A DNA stretch of 35,478 bases from Deltaproteobacteria bacterium (GTDB taxonomy: Bacteria > Desulfobacterota > Deferrimicrobia > Deferrimicrobiales > Deferrimicrobiaceae), in assembly GCA_020346465.1 (NCBI GenBank), contig CP070783.1:1296112-1331589 (forward strand), given 5' to 3'. The translations under genes were made by a program, and so were the position numbers. Each line of letters begins with the position of its first letter. Within the stretch, counting starts at the first letter, position 1. Shown here piece by piece: positions 15,145 through 23,652 of this stretch. The notes beneath the pieces are model-generated. The model worked only from the letters and a program-made list of their open reading frames with translations, was not told the origin of the DNA and ran no database searches.

Positions 15145-15833
15145 CGCTCTCAACGAAGCCGAAAGGGATCGTCCTCGCCAGCGGGGGGATGGACAGTCTC
15201 GTCCTGGCCGCCTTCGCCACCCGGGAGTCGGAGATCTCCCTCCTGCACGTCACGTACGGACAGCGGACGGGGCGGCAGGAGCTCGCCTGCTTCCACGCGA
15301 TCGCCGACCACCTGAAGGTCCGGGAGCGGATGGTGGCCGACATCGGGTATCTGAGGACGATCGGGGGGTCCGCCCTGACCGACCCGTCCGTCGACATTCC
15401 CCCCGCGGATCCGGAGCGGAGAGGCGTCCCCGCCACCTACGTCCCCTTCCGCAATGCCCACTTCCTCTGCATCGCCGTTTCGTGGGCCGAGGTGATCGGC
15501 GCGAAGAACGTCTACATCGGCGCGGTGTGGGCCGACTCGTCCGGCTATCCCGACTGCCGGCCGGCCTTCTACGAGGCGATGAACGGGGCGGTCCGCACGG
15601 GGACGAAGGACGAAAGCGGAATCATCGTCAAAGCCCCCTTCGTCAACCTGAAGAAGAAAGATCTCGTCCTGATGGGCAAGTCGCTCGGCGTCCCCTTCGA
15701 GCGCACGTGGTCGTGCTACCGGGACGGCGAGAAGGCGTGCGGGCGGTGCGACTCGTGCGCCCTCCGGCGCAAGGCCTTCGCCGAAGCCGGCGTCCCGGAC
15801 CCCCTCCCCTACGAGGTCCGGCCGGCATTCTGA
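15141..15833 (+). CDS. queC: 7-cyano-7-deazaguanine synthase
   Basis: A 230-residue ATP-dependent enzyme converting 7-carboxy-7-deazaguanine to preQ0, the step after QueE. The PP-loop is SGGMDS (residues 14-19), HVTYGQR follows, and the zinc site near the end is CYRDGEKACGRCDSC with four cysteines, then LRRKAFAEAG, all characteristic of QueC. The GTG start shares four bases with the queE stop, so translation is coupled. PreQ0 can go to tRNA queuosine or to 7-deazaguanine DNA modification; nothing nearby points to the DNA modification route. Confidence 0.95.
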   Translation: MTLSTKPKGIVLASGGMDSLVLAAFATRESEISLLHVTYGQRTGRQELACFHAIADHLKVRERMVADIGYLRTIGGSALTDPSVDIPPADPERRGVPATYVPFRNAHFLCIAVSWAEVIGAKNVYIGAVWADSSGYPDCRPAFYEAMNGAVRTGTKDESGIIVKAPFVNLKKKDLVLMGKSLGVPFERTWSCYRDGEKACGRCDSCALRRKAFAEAGVPDPLPYEVRPAF

Positions 15834-15850
15834 CCCGGTCACGAGAACCG

Positions 15851-17443
15851 ATGCGACCCCATGCCGACGCCAAACAGCTTGCGAGACGCATCTCCCAGGG
15901 GGCGTTTCTCCTCCTCTTCTTCGTGCTGCTCGTCAAGACGGACTACGACGGGAGGAACGAGCTCGCCTACCCCGTCAAGATCTTCCTCGACGCCGACCTC
16001 CTCGTCCTCCTGACATCGCTTCTCTCGGCGCGCAAGCTGCCGGCCGCCCTCTTCCTGGCGCTCCTGTTCGTGCCCGTGACCCTCCTGTTCGGCCGTGCCT
16101 TCTGCGGCTGGGTCTGCCCCCTGGGGACCCTCAACCACGCCGTTGGCTTCTTCGACCGGAAGTTCGCGCCGGAACGGGGGAACAAGACGCGCGCGACCCG
16201 GTGGAAGTTTGCAACGCTTCTGTTCTTCGTCGGCGCGGCGATCTTCGGAATCCAGGCCGCGGGCCTGCTCGATCCGATCTCCCTCCTCATCCGGTCGCTC
16301 TCGCTCTCCGTGATGCCGGGGATCAACCACGTCCTGCGCCTGTTCCTCGATTGGGGATACCGCCTCCCGTGGCAGCCGGCCTCGGATCTGTTCGACGGGG
16401 CGTACACCTTCCTGCGGGCCCACTTCCTTTCCTTCTTCCCGGCGCGGTACGAGCAGGCGCTGTTCCTCTTCGCCCTCTTCTTCCTGGTGCTCGCCCTGAA
16501 CCGGGTCCGGACGAGGTTCTTCTGCCGGTTCGTCTGTCCCCTCGGAGGGCTTCTGGGGATCCTCTCCCGCGCCGGGCTGCTCCGGCTGTCGATGAACGAG
16601 AAATGCACCCGGTGCATGCAGTGCCGCGACGTCTGCGCGGGCGGGGCGAACCCCCACACGAAGGCGAACTGGTCCCCGTCGGAGTGCGTGAGCTGCTTCA
16701 ACTGCTCCGCCCAGTGCCCGGAGGGGGCCCTCGAGTGGACCTTCGCGGTGGCCCGGGGGACACAGGACCGGCTGGACGTGAGCCGCAGAGCGGCGCTTTC
16801 CGCGCTGTTCACCGGCGCGTCGACCGCCTGGGTGATGAAGACGTCCCCCGCCCGCGCGAGGCCCGCCCCGGAACTCGTGCGTCCCCCGGGCTCGCGCCCC
16901 GAGGACGATTTCCTCGCCCGGTGCGTCCGGTGCGGGGAGTGCATGAAGGTCTGCATCACCGGGGGACTGCAGCCCACGCTGCTGTCCGCGGGAATCGAGG
17001 GGATCTGGACGCCGAAGCTCGTCTCCCGGATCGGCTACTGCGAATACAATTGCACGCTGTGCGGGCAGGTCTGCCCCACCTCGGCGATCGAAACGCTCGC
17101 GCTGCCGGCAAAGCAGAAAAACGTCATCGGGCTGGCGTTCGTCGACCCCTCCCGGTGCATCCCCTTCGCGCAGGGGACCCCCTGCATCGTCTGCGAGGAG
17201 CATTGCCCGACCCCCAAGAAGGCGATCGTCTTCGAAGAGCGCCCCGGGAAGGGGGGAAAGCCCGTCAAGGTGCCGGTCGTGGTCGTCGACCTGTGCATCG
17301 GGTGCGGCATCTGCGAGTACAAGTGCCCGGTGGTCGACCTGGCGGGAATCCGGGTGACCTCCATCGGCGAGTCGCGCAACCCGGAAAACCGGCTCCGCCT
17401 GCCCACCGGGCCGTATTCCGGAAGTCCCCGCCTTTTTCTTTGA
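15851..17443 (+). CDS. Membrane polyferredoxin, NapH-like and NapG/MauM-like domains fused
   Basis: A 530-residue membrane iron-sulfur protein, probably carrying electrons between the quinone pool or a dehydrogenase and a periplasmic or cytoplasmic partner. About five membrane helices lie in residues 15-215, with the two NapH/CcoG-type motifs FCGWVCP (84-90) and FCRFVCP (224-230). Six Cys4 sets then follow, at 252-262, 279-289, 358-368, 397-408, 436-452 and 482-492, enough for six [4Fe-4S] clusters. Between the second and third set is SRRAALSALFTG (311-322) followed by an Ala-rich stretch and ARA, like the Tat leader that begins free-standing NapG. It starts 17 bases after queC and may be co-transcribed. 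The redox partner is unknown. Confidence 0.85.
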   Translation: MRPHADAKQLARRISQGAFLLLFFVLLVKTDYDGRNELAYPVKIFLDADLLVLLTSLLSARKLPAALFLALLFVPVTLLFGRAFCGWVCPLGTLNHAVGFFDRKFAPERGNKTRATRWKFATLLFFVGAAIFGIQAAGLLDPISLLIRSLSLSVMPGINHVLRLFLDWGYRLPWQPASDLFDGAYTFLRAHFLSFFPARYEQALFLFALFFLVLALNRVRTRFFCRFVCPLGGLLGILSRAGLLRLSMNEKCTRCMQCRDVCAGGANPHTKANWSPSECVSCFNCSAQCPEGALEWTFAVARGTQDRLDVSRRAALSALFTGASTAWVMKTSPARARPAPELVRPPGSRPEDDFLARCVRCGECMKVCITGGLQPTLLSAGIEGIWTPKLVSRIGYCEYNCTLCGQVCPTSAIETLALPAKQKNVIGLAFVDPSRCIPFAQGTPCIVCEEHCPTPKKAIVFEERPGKGGKPVKVPVVVVDLCIGCGICEYKCPVVDLAGIRVTSIGESRNPENRLRLPTGPYSGSPRLFL

Positions 17444-17468
17444 CAACCCCGCCCCCGCCCGATACATT
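17440..17468 (+). promoter_or_regulatory. Sigma-70 promoter overlapping the polyferredoxin stop codon
   Basis: A perfect TTGACA (17440-17445), a 17-base spacer and TACATT (17463-17468, four of six). The TGA inside the -35 box is the polyferredoxin stop codon. Transcription from about 17475 would give the small gene at 17548 a leader of roughly 70 bases, so it can be expressed separately. Confidence 0.6.
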
Positions 17469-17547
17469 CATCGAAAATCCGGGGGGGGCCATTTTCCGTT
17501 GAATCTTTTTGCGGGATCTGCCGTTCTAACTGGTAGGAGAGGATGAC

Positions 17548-17754
17548 ATGGCCCACTTCTACGAAAACGGCAGGGACGACGCAACGAGCTGGGAGAACAT
17601 CGGCGGGTTCAACACCCACCTGCTGATGGAGATCCGGAACGCCATGATGGACGTCCGGGCCGACAATCCCGCGCACGCCGAGCTGCAGGTGGTCGTCTCG
17701 GAATGGATCAAGCAGCACCCGATGTTCGATTTTCCCGACGACGAAATCGGGTGA
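17548..17754 (+). CDS. 68-residue protein of unknown function
   Basis: A small acidic soluble protein beginning MAHFYENGRDDATSW, with one predicted helix rich in Met and hydrophobics (THLLMEIRNAMMDVRA) and a second helix LQVVVSEWIKQHP, ending in an Asp-rich tail. There is no signal peptide, membrane segment or Cys. A strong ribosome site (AGGAGAGG) precedes the ATG by five bases, and a good promoter overlaps the preceding gene's stop codon, so it is very likely real. I do not recognise the family. It converges on glnE with 28 bases between the stops. Confidence 0.75.
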   Translation: MAHFYENGRDDATSWENIGGFNTHLLMEIRNAMMDVRADNPAHAELQVVVSEWIKQHPMFDFPDDEIG

Positions 17755-17782
17755 CCCCGGTGACGCCCCCGCGGGCGGTTCC

Positions 17783-20700
17783 CTATTCTTCCAGCCCGAG
17801 AATGTTCAGGTAGATCCTCCGGATCGCTTCCGTTTCCCGTCGATACCGGTCCTGCCGGTCCGGGGGCAGCCGGGACGGGTCGAACTGCTCGATGGAGGCG
17901 TCGTGCGAGAGGCGCAGGGAGACCTCCATGGCGCGCAGGTGGCGGTACCCCTCGTCCAGCGCCCGGAAATCGTCCCGGGAAAGGACGTTCGCCCGCAGCA
18001 GCTCGTAGAGGGCCTTCAGGGTGGGACGCACGCGCAGGGAACGGTTGCCCGGGCCGTGCACGAGCTGCAGATACTGCACGGCGAACTCGACGTCGACGAT
18101 CCCCCCCCGCCCCACCTTGAGATTCCGCCGGTCCCGGCGCTCTTTCCCGAGCTCCCTCTCCATGCGCTGCCGGAGCCGGTTGATCTCGCCCGGCGCGTCG
18201 GGGGGCAGGGGCCGGTCGAAGATAAAGCGGGAGACCTTCTCCTCCACCCGCTTCCCGAAATCCCTGTCCCCCGCCACGAACCGGCACTTGAGGAGCGCCT
18301 GGCGCTCCCAGAGCTGGGCGGACTGCTCGTGGTACCGTTCGAACGCCGACAGGGAGGAGACGAGGGGACCCGCGTTCCCCGAGGGACGCAGCCGCGTGTC
18401 GAGCTGGTAGACGGTCCCCTCCCGCGTCGCCGTCGTCAGAATCGAGATCAGCCGCTGGGCCACCTTGGCGAAATATTCGTGGTTCGACACCTTGCGGAAC
18501 TCCGCGGGGTCCCGGCCGGGCACGGGGGCGGTTTCCCCCGCGCCGGAGTACAGGAAGATGATGTCGAGGTCGCTGTGGTAGGAAAGCTCCTCGGCCCCCA
18601 GCTTCCCCATCCCCATCACGCAGAACTCCGCCTCGACGCTTTTTCCCCCGTCGCCCCCCACCATCGGGACGCCGAACCGCCTCCCCGTCTCCCGCCGGGC
18701 CAGGACGAGCGCGTACGACAGGAGGATCTCTGCCAGCGCCGACAACTGGAACATCCCTTCCTCCAGGGAGAGGGTGCCGGCGAGGTCGTTCATGCCGATC
18801 CGCAGCGTCTCCATGTTCTTGAACCGGCGCAGCTCGTCCAGTTCCTGCTCGAAATCGGCGCACGCCCCGAGCGCCTCCCCCAGCTCCTTCCTCAGGTCGG
18901 CCTTCGTCTTGACCAGATGGGGAAGCTCCTTGCGCAGGAAGCTGCCCATGAGTTCGGGATGGCGGAGGAGAACCCCGGAAAGGAACCGGCTGCTCCCGAA
19001 GAGCCGGACGAGCACGTCGATCACCGACCGGTTCTCGAACAGAAGGGCGTAAAACATCGTCCGCGCGCCGACCGCGGAGAAGAACCGCTCCGTGTGGTAA
19101 AGGGCCATGTCCGGGTCCGGGGAACGGGCCAGGCGGTCCAGGAACAGCGGGGCGATCTTCCCCAGGTACCGCCGCGCCCGGGCCGGCATCCGTATGAACG
19201 GGGGGCCTTCTTTCAGGATCGCCACGATCCGTCGCGCCGCCTCACGGTCGGCGAATCCCAGCGCCGCAAGCCGGTCGCCGGGATCCTCCTCCGACTCCGG
19301 GTCCAGAACGGCGAAGATCTCGGGGGGGATCTCCGGCCCCGCCTCCTCGGGGGCCGCCCGGAAGAGCCTGTCGTAGATCGTGCGCACGTTCCCCGTGTGC
19401 CGGTCCATCGCCGACAGAAGCGACGGGACGTCGGACAGGGCCATGGCCCGAGCCAGTCGCAGCAGGTCCCCTTCCCTCGGGGGGAGAGCGTGGGTCTGTC
19501 GATCCTGGAACACCTGGATCCGGTGCTCGAGGGAGCGCAGGAACCCGTACGCCTCCGTCAGCGCATCGCACTCCTCCTGCGGGACGATGCCCGCCCCGAC
19601 GAGCGCCCGCAGCGTCTCTGCCGTCCCCCGTCGCCGAAGGTCGGGGTTCTTCCCCCCGTAGATCAGCTGGTGCGCCTGGGCGAAGAACTCGATCTCCCGG
19701 ATCCCCCCCTGCCCCAGCTTGAGATCCCTCTCGTGCTTCCGGCCCCGCGCGGACGCCAGGTCGATCCGGTCCTTCATCTCCTTGATCTCCTCGATGGAGG
19801 TGAAGTCGAGGTATTTCCGGTACACGAACGGGGTGATGGTCCGGAGGAACTCCTCCCCGACCCAGCGGTCCCCGGCCACGGGCCGGGCCTTGATCATCGC
19901 CCCGCGCTCCCACGTCTGCCCCCACGACTCGTAGTAGATCTCGGCGGCCCGGAGGGAGTTGGCGAGCTCCCCCTTCGTCCCGTCGGGGCGGAGGCGAAGG
20001 TCGACCCGGAATACGAACCCGTCCTCCGTGACCTCGGAGAGGATCCTGGTGATCACTTCCCCGAGCCGGACGAAATACTGGTGGAAGGTCACCGCCTCTT
20101 CTCCCCCGGCGCCCTCCGTCATCCCCTGCTCGGTCTCGTACAGGTAGAGGAGATCGATGTCCGAGCTGAAATTGAGCTCGTTCCCCCCGAGTTTCCCCAT
20201 CCCCAGGACGACGAACCCGCACTCGCGCCGGACGCCCCCTTCCGTCTCGATCACGGGAGCGCCGTACCTCCCGGAAAGCTGCCGCCGGGCGAACCGGACA
20301 GCACCCTCCAGGGCCACGGACGCCAGCGCGGAGAGGTCCGCCATCACCTCGGAGAGGGAGGCCAGCCCTGACAGGTCGCGGGCGGCGATGCGGGCAACCT
20401 CCCGGAGCTTGAGCCTGCGCAGGGCCGCCTGCATCTCCTTCTCGGTCCCGCACCGGTCGGCGAGCCCCGTCACCTCGGCGAGGAGGGATTCCGACGCTCC
20501 CACCCTGGCGGCCCCCCCTTCCAGAAAGAGGAAGGAGAACGCCTCCCGCCGGCTTGCCAGCTGCTCGGGCAACGACTCCGACCCGCCGAGCAGGGCGCCC
20601 AGGACGGGAAGGTTTCCGGGGGGCTCGTACGCCCGCGCCAGGTCTTCGGGGGGGAGGGAGTCGCACAGCTTGGACAGGTTGAGGAAATAGAGCGTGGGGT

Positions 20701-20863
20701 CTGGCGCCACCGCGGCTGCCGCGAAGACCGCCTCCCAGGACGAGTCCGTCCAGGGGATCCGCTTCCGGATCTCGGCAACGAGGGGGAGCGTCCGGGCGAC
20801 GTCGACGACGCCGATCTCCCCCATCCGGTCGGACAGGGAGTCCGGACGGGAGGGGGTCCTCAC
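17783..20863 (-). CDS. glnE: Glutamine synthetase adenylyltransferase / adenylyl-removing enzyme
   Basis: A 1026-residue bifunctional enzyme that adds AMP to glutamine synthetase when nitrogen is plentiful and removes it when nitrogen is short. It has two nucleotidyltransferase domains. The N-terminal removing domain has [20 protein letters not shown] (about residue 222) and the C-terminal adding domain has [20 protein letters not shown] (about residue 750). Both keep the Asp-x-Asp metal pair. The linking helices lie between them. The GTG start overlaps the mtnA stop (GTGA); an ATG 14 codons in (20824) is the alternative. It is the last gene of the gatC-to-glnE run. PII control, usual for GlnE, is likely, but no glnB gene is present here. 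Confidence 0.95.
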   Translation of the reverse strand: MRTPSRPDSLSDRMGEIGVVDVARTLPLVAEIRKRIPWTDSSWEAVFAAAAVAPDPTLYFLNLSKLCDSLPPEDLARAYEPPGNLPVLGALLGGSESLPEQLASRREAFSFLFLEGGAARVGASESLLAEVTGLADRCGTEKEMQAALRRLKLREVARIAARDLSGLASLSEVMADLSALASVALEGAVRFARRQLSGRYGAPVIETEGGVRRECGFVVLGMGKLGGNELNFSSDIDLLYLYETEQGMTEGAGGEEAVTFHQYFVRLGEVITRILSEVTEDGFVFRVDLRLRPDGTKGELANSLRAAEIYYESWGQTWERGAMIKARPVAGDRWVGEEFLRTITPFVYRKYLDFTSIEEIKEMKDRIDLASARGRKHERDLKLGQGGIREIEFFAQAHQLIYGGKNPDLRRRGTAETLRALVGAGIVPQEECDALTEAYGFLRSLEHRIQVFQDRQTHALPPREGDLLRLARAMALSDVPSLLSAMDRHTGNVRTIYDRLFRAAPEEAGPEIPPEIFAVLDPESEEDPGDRLAALGFADREAARRIVAILKEGPPFIRMPARARRYLGKIAPLFLDRLARSPDPDMALYHTERFFSAVGARTMFYALLFENRSVIDVLVRLFGSSRFLSGVLLRHPELMGSFLRKELPHLVKTKADLRKELGEALGACADFEQELDELRRFKNMETLRIGMNDLAGTLSLEEGMFQLSALAEILLSYALVLARRETGRRFGVPMVGGDGGKSVEAEFCVMGMGKLGAEELSYHSDLDIIFLYSGAGETAPVPGRDPAEFRKVSNHEYFAKVAQRLISILTTATREGTVYQLDTRLRPSGNAGPLVSSLSAFERYHEQSAQLWERQALLKCRFVAGDRDFGKRVEEKVSRFIFDRPLPPDAPGEINRLRQRMERELGKERRDRRNLKVGRGGIVDVEFAVQYLQLVHGPGNRSLRVRPTLKALYELLRANVLSRDDFRALDEGYRHLRAMEVSLRLSHDASIEQFDPSRLPPDRQDRYRRETEAIRRIYLNILGLEE

Positions 20864-21915
20864 CGAAAGAGCTTCCGGATGCCCCCGGGGAAGGGCGGCC
20901 GAATCACGCCCCTTTCCGTGACGATGGCGGTCACGTACTTGGCCGGGGTCACGTCGAATGCGGGGTTGATCACGGGGACCGCGTCGGGGGCGATCCGGGT
21001 GCCCAGGAAGTGGGTCACCTCCCTGCCATCCCGCTCCTCGATGGGGATCGCCTTTCCGGTGCGGATGGCGGGATCGATGGTGGAAACGGGAGCCGCCACG
21101 TAGAAGGGGACCTTGTGGGCCCGGCACAGAACGGCCAGCCCGTAGGTGCCGATCTTGTTCGCCACGTCGCCGTTGGCCGCGATCCGGTCCGCGCCGACGA
21201 TCGCCGCCTGGGCCTTTCCCGCCTGAAGAATCGTTGCGGCCATCGAGTCCGTCATGACGGTGCAGGGGATGCCGTCTTTCCCGAGCTCCCAGGCGGTCAG
21301 CCGGGCCCCCTGGAGGACGGGGCGGGTCTCGCCCACGTACACGTGCATCTTCTTCCCCGCCGCGACCGCAGCCCGGACGACCCCCAGCGCCGTTCCGTAC
21401 CCGGCCGTCGCCAGGGCGCCGGCGTTGCAATGCGTGATCACCGACCCGGATTTGAGGAGCTTCGCGCCGTTGGCCCCCATCCGCCGGTTGGCGGCGACAT
21501 CCTCGTCGTAGATCGCCATCGCCTCTTTTTCCAGGTGATAGGCGGCCCCCTCGGGCTCGTCGGGCAGCTTTTCCGCCGCCTTCCGCATCCGCTCGATGGC
21601 CCAGAAGAGGTTCACGGCCGTGGGCCGGGTGGCACGGAGCTGGAGGGCGGCCTTGCGGAACTCTTCCCGCCACGGGAGCCTCTTCCGGATGGCGTTCCGG
21701 ACGGCCAGCACCAGCCCGAATGCCGCCGCCACGCCGATCGCGGGCGCTCCCCGGACAACCATCGTCTGGATGGCGTGGGCAACCCCCTCCGCCTGGGTGA
21801 TGCTCGTCACCGATTCCCGCAACGGAAGAACGCGCTGGTTGAGCAACCGCAGCGCATCCCCCGTCCATTCCAGGGTGCGGATCGACCTGCCGTTGCCCCC
21901 GGGGGGATCCGTCAT
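20860..21915 (-). CDS. mtnA: Methylthioribose-1-phosphate isomerase
   Basis: A 351-residue enzyme of the methionine salvage pathway that turns methylthioribose 1-phosphate into methylthioribulose 1-phosphate. The catalytic Cys163 lies in [18 protein letters not shown] and the catalytic Asp243 in [19 protein letters not shown], the MtnA pair. The substrate loop [13 protein letters not shown] (55-67) is also intact. These features separate it from the eIF2B subunits of the same fold. It overlaps pncB by ATGA and glnE by GTGA. No other methionine-salvage gene is here; some bacteria use MtnA in the dihydroxyacetone phosphate shunt together with a class II aldolase. Confidence 0.95.
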   Translation of the reverse strand: MTDPPGGNGRSIRTLEWTGDALRLLNQRVLPLRESVTSITQAEGVAHAIQTMVVRGAPAIGVAAAFGLVLAVRNAIRKRLPWREEFRKAALQLRATRPTAVNLFWAIERMRKAAEKLPDEPEGAAYHLEKEAMAIYDEDVAANRRMGANGAKLLKSGSVITHCNAGALATAGYGTALGVVRAAVAAGKKMHVYVGETRPVLQGARLTAWELGKDGIPCTVMTDSMAATILQAGKAQAAIVGADRIAANGDVANKIGTYGLAVLCRAHKVPFYVAAPVSTIDPAIRTGKAIPIEERDGREVTHFLGTRIAPDAVPVINPAFDVTPAKYVTAIVTERGVIRPPFPGGIRKLFR

Positions 21916-23087
21916 CGGCCCTCCCTCCGCGCGTGGAATCGCCTCACCTGGTCGATCACCCTGCTTCGCAACTCCCGCGGGGAGAGGGACGGAGCAATCA
22001 CCTTTCCCCCCCTCATCGCGGGGAGAAGGAGGGGCTCCGCGGGAGCTCCGCAGCGGCACGGGCCGCGGGCGTTCGCTTCCGGGACGACCTCCCGCCGCCC
22101 GCACGACTCGCACCGGACCACCTGCTTGCCGCCGGACGCTTTTCCCCTCTTCGCGAACGGCCGCCCTTCCACCTCCACGATATCCAGGGAGAAATCGACC
22201 GTGGGAGCGTTGCTGATGCACGTCCCCACGCCGAACCCGTCCACGACGTCCCGCAGGGAGCCGATCTCCTCCTCGTCCAGGCCGCCGGAGACGAGGATCC
22301 GCACGTGGGTGAACCCCCGCAGGTCGAGCTCCCAGCGGACCTCCCGGAGGATCTTCCGGAAGTCCCCCCTCCGCGAGGAGGGCGTGTCCAGGCGGACCGC
22401 GGCGAGCGACTTCCCCAATGCCTCCGCCGCCCGGAGCGCCTCGAACTTCTCGTCCTGGAGCGTGTCGACCAGGCAGACGCGGGGGATGTCCGCCGCGACC
22501 GCGTCGTCGAACCCCCGGAGCGCTTCCACGGTGTCGCCCAGGACCAGGATGAGGGCGTGCGGCATCGTCCCCTGCGCCGCCTCCCCCAGGTACTCGGCGC
22601 TGCGCACGACCGAGACGCCGTCGGCCCCCCCGAGAAAGGCATGCCGGTCGATGAGGGTGGACAGCGCGGGGTGCATCCGCCGCGCCCCGAAGCTCAGTAC
22701 CGTGCGGTCCCCGGCCAGCCACCGGATCCGGGAGGTTTTCGTGGCGATTCCCGACGCCTGGCACAGGATGCCGAGCATCGCCGTCTCCATTTCGCAGAAC
22801 TCGCCGTACGGGCCCTCGACGGAAAAGACCGGTTCCTCGAGCAGGAAGAGGGATCCCTCGTCCATGGCCAGCACATCCAGGCTCCTGCCGGCAAGGAGGG
22901 AGAGCATCTCGTCCCGTCCGGACAGGACGGCATACTCGTAGGCGTCCGGGAACCGCTTGACGAAGCATTCCGCCTTCACCCGCACCTTCTCCTTCCCCAG
23001 TTTCCTGAGGACCTCCATCGTGCGGACGAAGTAGACGTCCGTCGTCTCCCCGCGGCGGATCTCCTCCGGGCTGGGGATCGGGTTCAT
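21912..23087 (-). CDS. pncB: Nicotinate phosphoribosyltransferase with zinc-ribbon tail
   Basis: A 391-residue enzyme making nicotinate mononucleotide from nicotinate and PRPP. The N-terminal [13 protein letters not shown], the FGARRMHP motif (about residues 135-142), the [13 protein letters not shown] segment and the [10 protein letters not shown] phosphate loop fit the type II phosphoribosyltransferase fold. The C-terminal [10 protein letters not shown] ... PCRCG insertion (about 325-350) has four cysteines like the zinc knuckle seen in the Thermoplasma enzyme, which marks the archaeal-type subgroup. GGAGG precedes the ATG by seven bases. The ATG overlaps the stop of the nicotinamidase gene, which would supply its substrate. 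Confidence 0.9.
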   Translation of the reverse strand: MNPIPSPEEIRRGETTDVYFVRTMEVLRKLGKEKVRVKAECFVKRFPDAYEYAVLSGRDEMLSLLAGRSLDVLAMDEGSLFLLEEPVFSVEGPYGEFCEMETAMLGILCQASGIATKTSRIRWLAGDRTVLSFGARRMHPALSTLIDRHAFLGGADGVSVVRSAEYLGEAAQGTMPHALILVLGDTVEALRGFDDAVAADIPRVCLVDTLQDEKFEALRAAEALGKSLAAVRLDTPSSRRGDFRKILREVRWELDLRGFTHVRILVSGGLDEEEIGSLRDVVDGFGVGTCISNAPTVDFSLDIVEVEGRPFAKRGKASGGKQVVRCESCGRREVVPEANARGPCRCGAPAEPLLLPAMRGGKVIAPSLSPRELRSRVIDQVRRFHARREGR

Positions 23088-23647
23088 CCCCGCGGCCTCC
23101 TGCCCCTTCCGCCGCGCCGGGTCACGCGCACCCCCAGCACATTCTCCATCTGGTCGAGCGCGAACCGGTGCGTCCTTTCGGCAAGCCCCGCCACGAACGA
23201 CTCGTCCACGGAGACGTCGTAGCCGCGCACGGCGGCTTCGTAGGCCGTGTACAGGATGCAGATATTGGTGACGCACCCGGCGAGTGAGAGCGACCGGATG
23301 CCGTGCCGGCGGAGAACCGAGGAGAGATGGGTGCCGTGGAACGCGGAGTAGCTCTTCTTCTCCACGACCACGTCCCCGGGGTCCGGCGCGATCTCTCGGG
23401 CGACAGCCGCCCCGCGCGTTCCGGCCACGGCGTGGGGCGGCCATCCCATGCGGGCAAACTCCGGGTCGTTTTTTCTGTGCGAATCGCACACGTACACCAC
23501 GAGCTCCCCCTCTTTCCGCGCGCGGGAGAGACGGCGTCGCAGCGCCGGCAGGATCTGCCTCGTTTTCGGGACCTCGAGGGGAGCCCCGGCCCGCACGAAA
23601 TCCTCGAGCATGTCGATGACGAGAAGCGCTCTTCCGTTCGTTGCCAT
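23084..23647 (-). CDS. Nicotinamidase-type cysteine hydrolase (isochorismatase fold)
   Basis: A 187-residue hydrolase likely to convert nicotinamide to nicotinate. The triad appears as the Asp of [10 protein letters not shown], the Lys of [10 protein letters not shown] and the Cys of [15 protein letters not shown] probable metal site is formed by Asp-Ser-His and the later Trp-Pro-Pro-His ([19 protein letters not shown]), close to the PncA pattern, and AVAGTRGA follows as in PncA. The ATG at 23647 is preceded by GAGGTGA, a seven-base match to the anti-Shine-Dalgarno. A GTG three codons upstream overlaps the asmA stop and is the alternative. Position directly before pncB supports the nicotinamide call over other isochorismatase-fold activities. 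Confidence 0.85.
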   Translation of the reverse strand: MATNGRALLVIDMLEDFVRAGAPLEVPKTRQILPALRRRLSRARKEGELVVYVCDSHRKNDPEFARMGWPPHAVAGTRGAAVAREIAPDPGDVVVEKKSYSAFHGTHLSSVLRRHGIRSLSLAGCVTNICILYTAYEAAVRGYDVSVDESFVAGLAERTHRFALDQMENVLGVRVTRRGGRGRRPRG

Positions 23648-23652
23648 CTCCC

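Noticed and set aside
12346-15153. A 935-codon minus-strand open frame covering lapA, the transporter, ilvE and queE
   Set aside because: It crosses genes on both strands and several promoters, and its translation is low-complexity.
20864-21868. Extension of glnE upstream through mtnA to give 1361 residues
   Set aside because: The added region is mtnA read in another frame; the GTG or ATG after the mtnA stop gives a normal GlnE.
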